Shown in pieces: positions 50,790 through 50,853 of a stretch of 50,853 nt of DNA; positions within the stretch are counted from its first letter, which is position 1, and every line of letters starts with the position of its first letter. A program made the position numbers and the translations under genes. Under the pieces are notes generated by a model. It searched no databases and was not told the origin of the DNA. It saw only the letters and a program-made list of their open reading frames with translations. The DNA is from Deltaproteobacteria bacterium (lineage in GTDB: Bacteria > SAR324 > NAC60-12), in the NCBI GenBank assembly GCA_002683655.1, contig NYTS01000088.1:1-50853 (forward strand), in the 5' to 3' direction.

Positions 50790-50853
50790 TTTATGGATGA
50801 GCAGTTTCAAAGAAACTTCCAACATCGTTTTTGATTTGCTGTAGCAAAGCGTT
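50763..50853 (-). mobile_element. Terminal fragment of an insertion sequence, inverted copy of the left-end fragment
   Basis: Exact reverse complement of bases 3-93. Confidence 0.7.

Noticed and set aside
1-50853. The window as a single 50-kb composite transposon
   Set aside because: The flanking IS ends are inverted and consistent with this in principle, but the interior is dominated by housekeeping genes (gltA, serS, gatA, ispG, folE, lgt); an assembly break at repeated IS copies is far more likely.

Overview
Read as about 43 predicted protein-coding loci from an AT-leaning Gram-negative-type bacterium (outer-membrane barrels, Lgt, Omp85, LPS/polysaccharide glycosyltransferases); no rRNA, tRNA or CRISPR was recognised. 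Main blocks: a decaying iron(III)-type ABC permease locus at the left edge; a giant 2155-aa secreted TPR protein; long-form ispG; a PPTase next to small beta-barrel proteins; a housekeeping run (xthA, gltA, argF, argJ, serS, gatA); a small polysaccharide block containing a badly disrupted ppx/gppA gene; clpP, queD, folE; an orphan truncated tyrosine recombinase; an OMP / CsgG-like+FGE-like / HisG-like trio; lgt, Omp85, ytfJ-like, MscS-like; and a sugar-acid catabolic and ABC uptake island (SMP-30 lactonase, dgoK, IlvD/Edd dehydratase, KDPGal-type aldolase, PfkB kinase, SBP/ATPase/permease, FGGY kinase, VOC, SDR). Strongest structural observations: (1) the two window ends are perfect 91-bp inverted copies of each other, consistent with the same end of one IS family cutting an FbpA-like gene on the left and an SDR gene on the right; (2) the iron permease carries both a frameshift and an in-frame stop; (3) ppx/gppA has several frame breaks including a 50-bp tandem duplication; (4) the giant TPR protein is built of about six supermodules at a regular ~825-nt (~275-aa) spacing; (5) a three-gene cluster joins an OMP, a duplicated CsgG-like/FGE-like protein and a divergent HisG-like protein of unknown function. 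All calls are from reading the sequence and supplied translations; no database searches were run.
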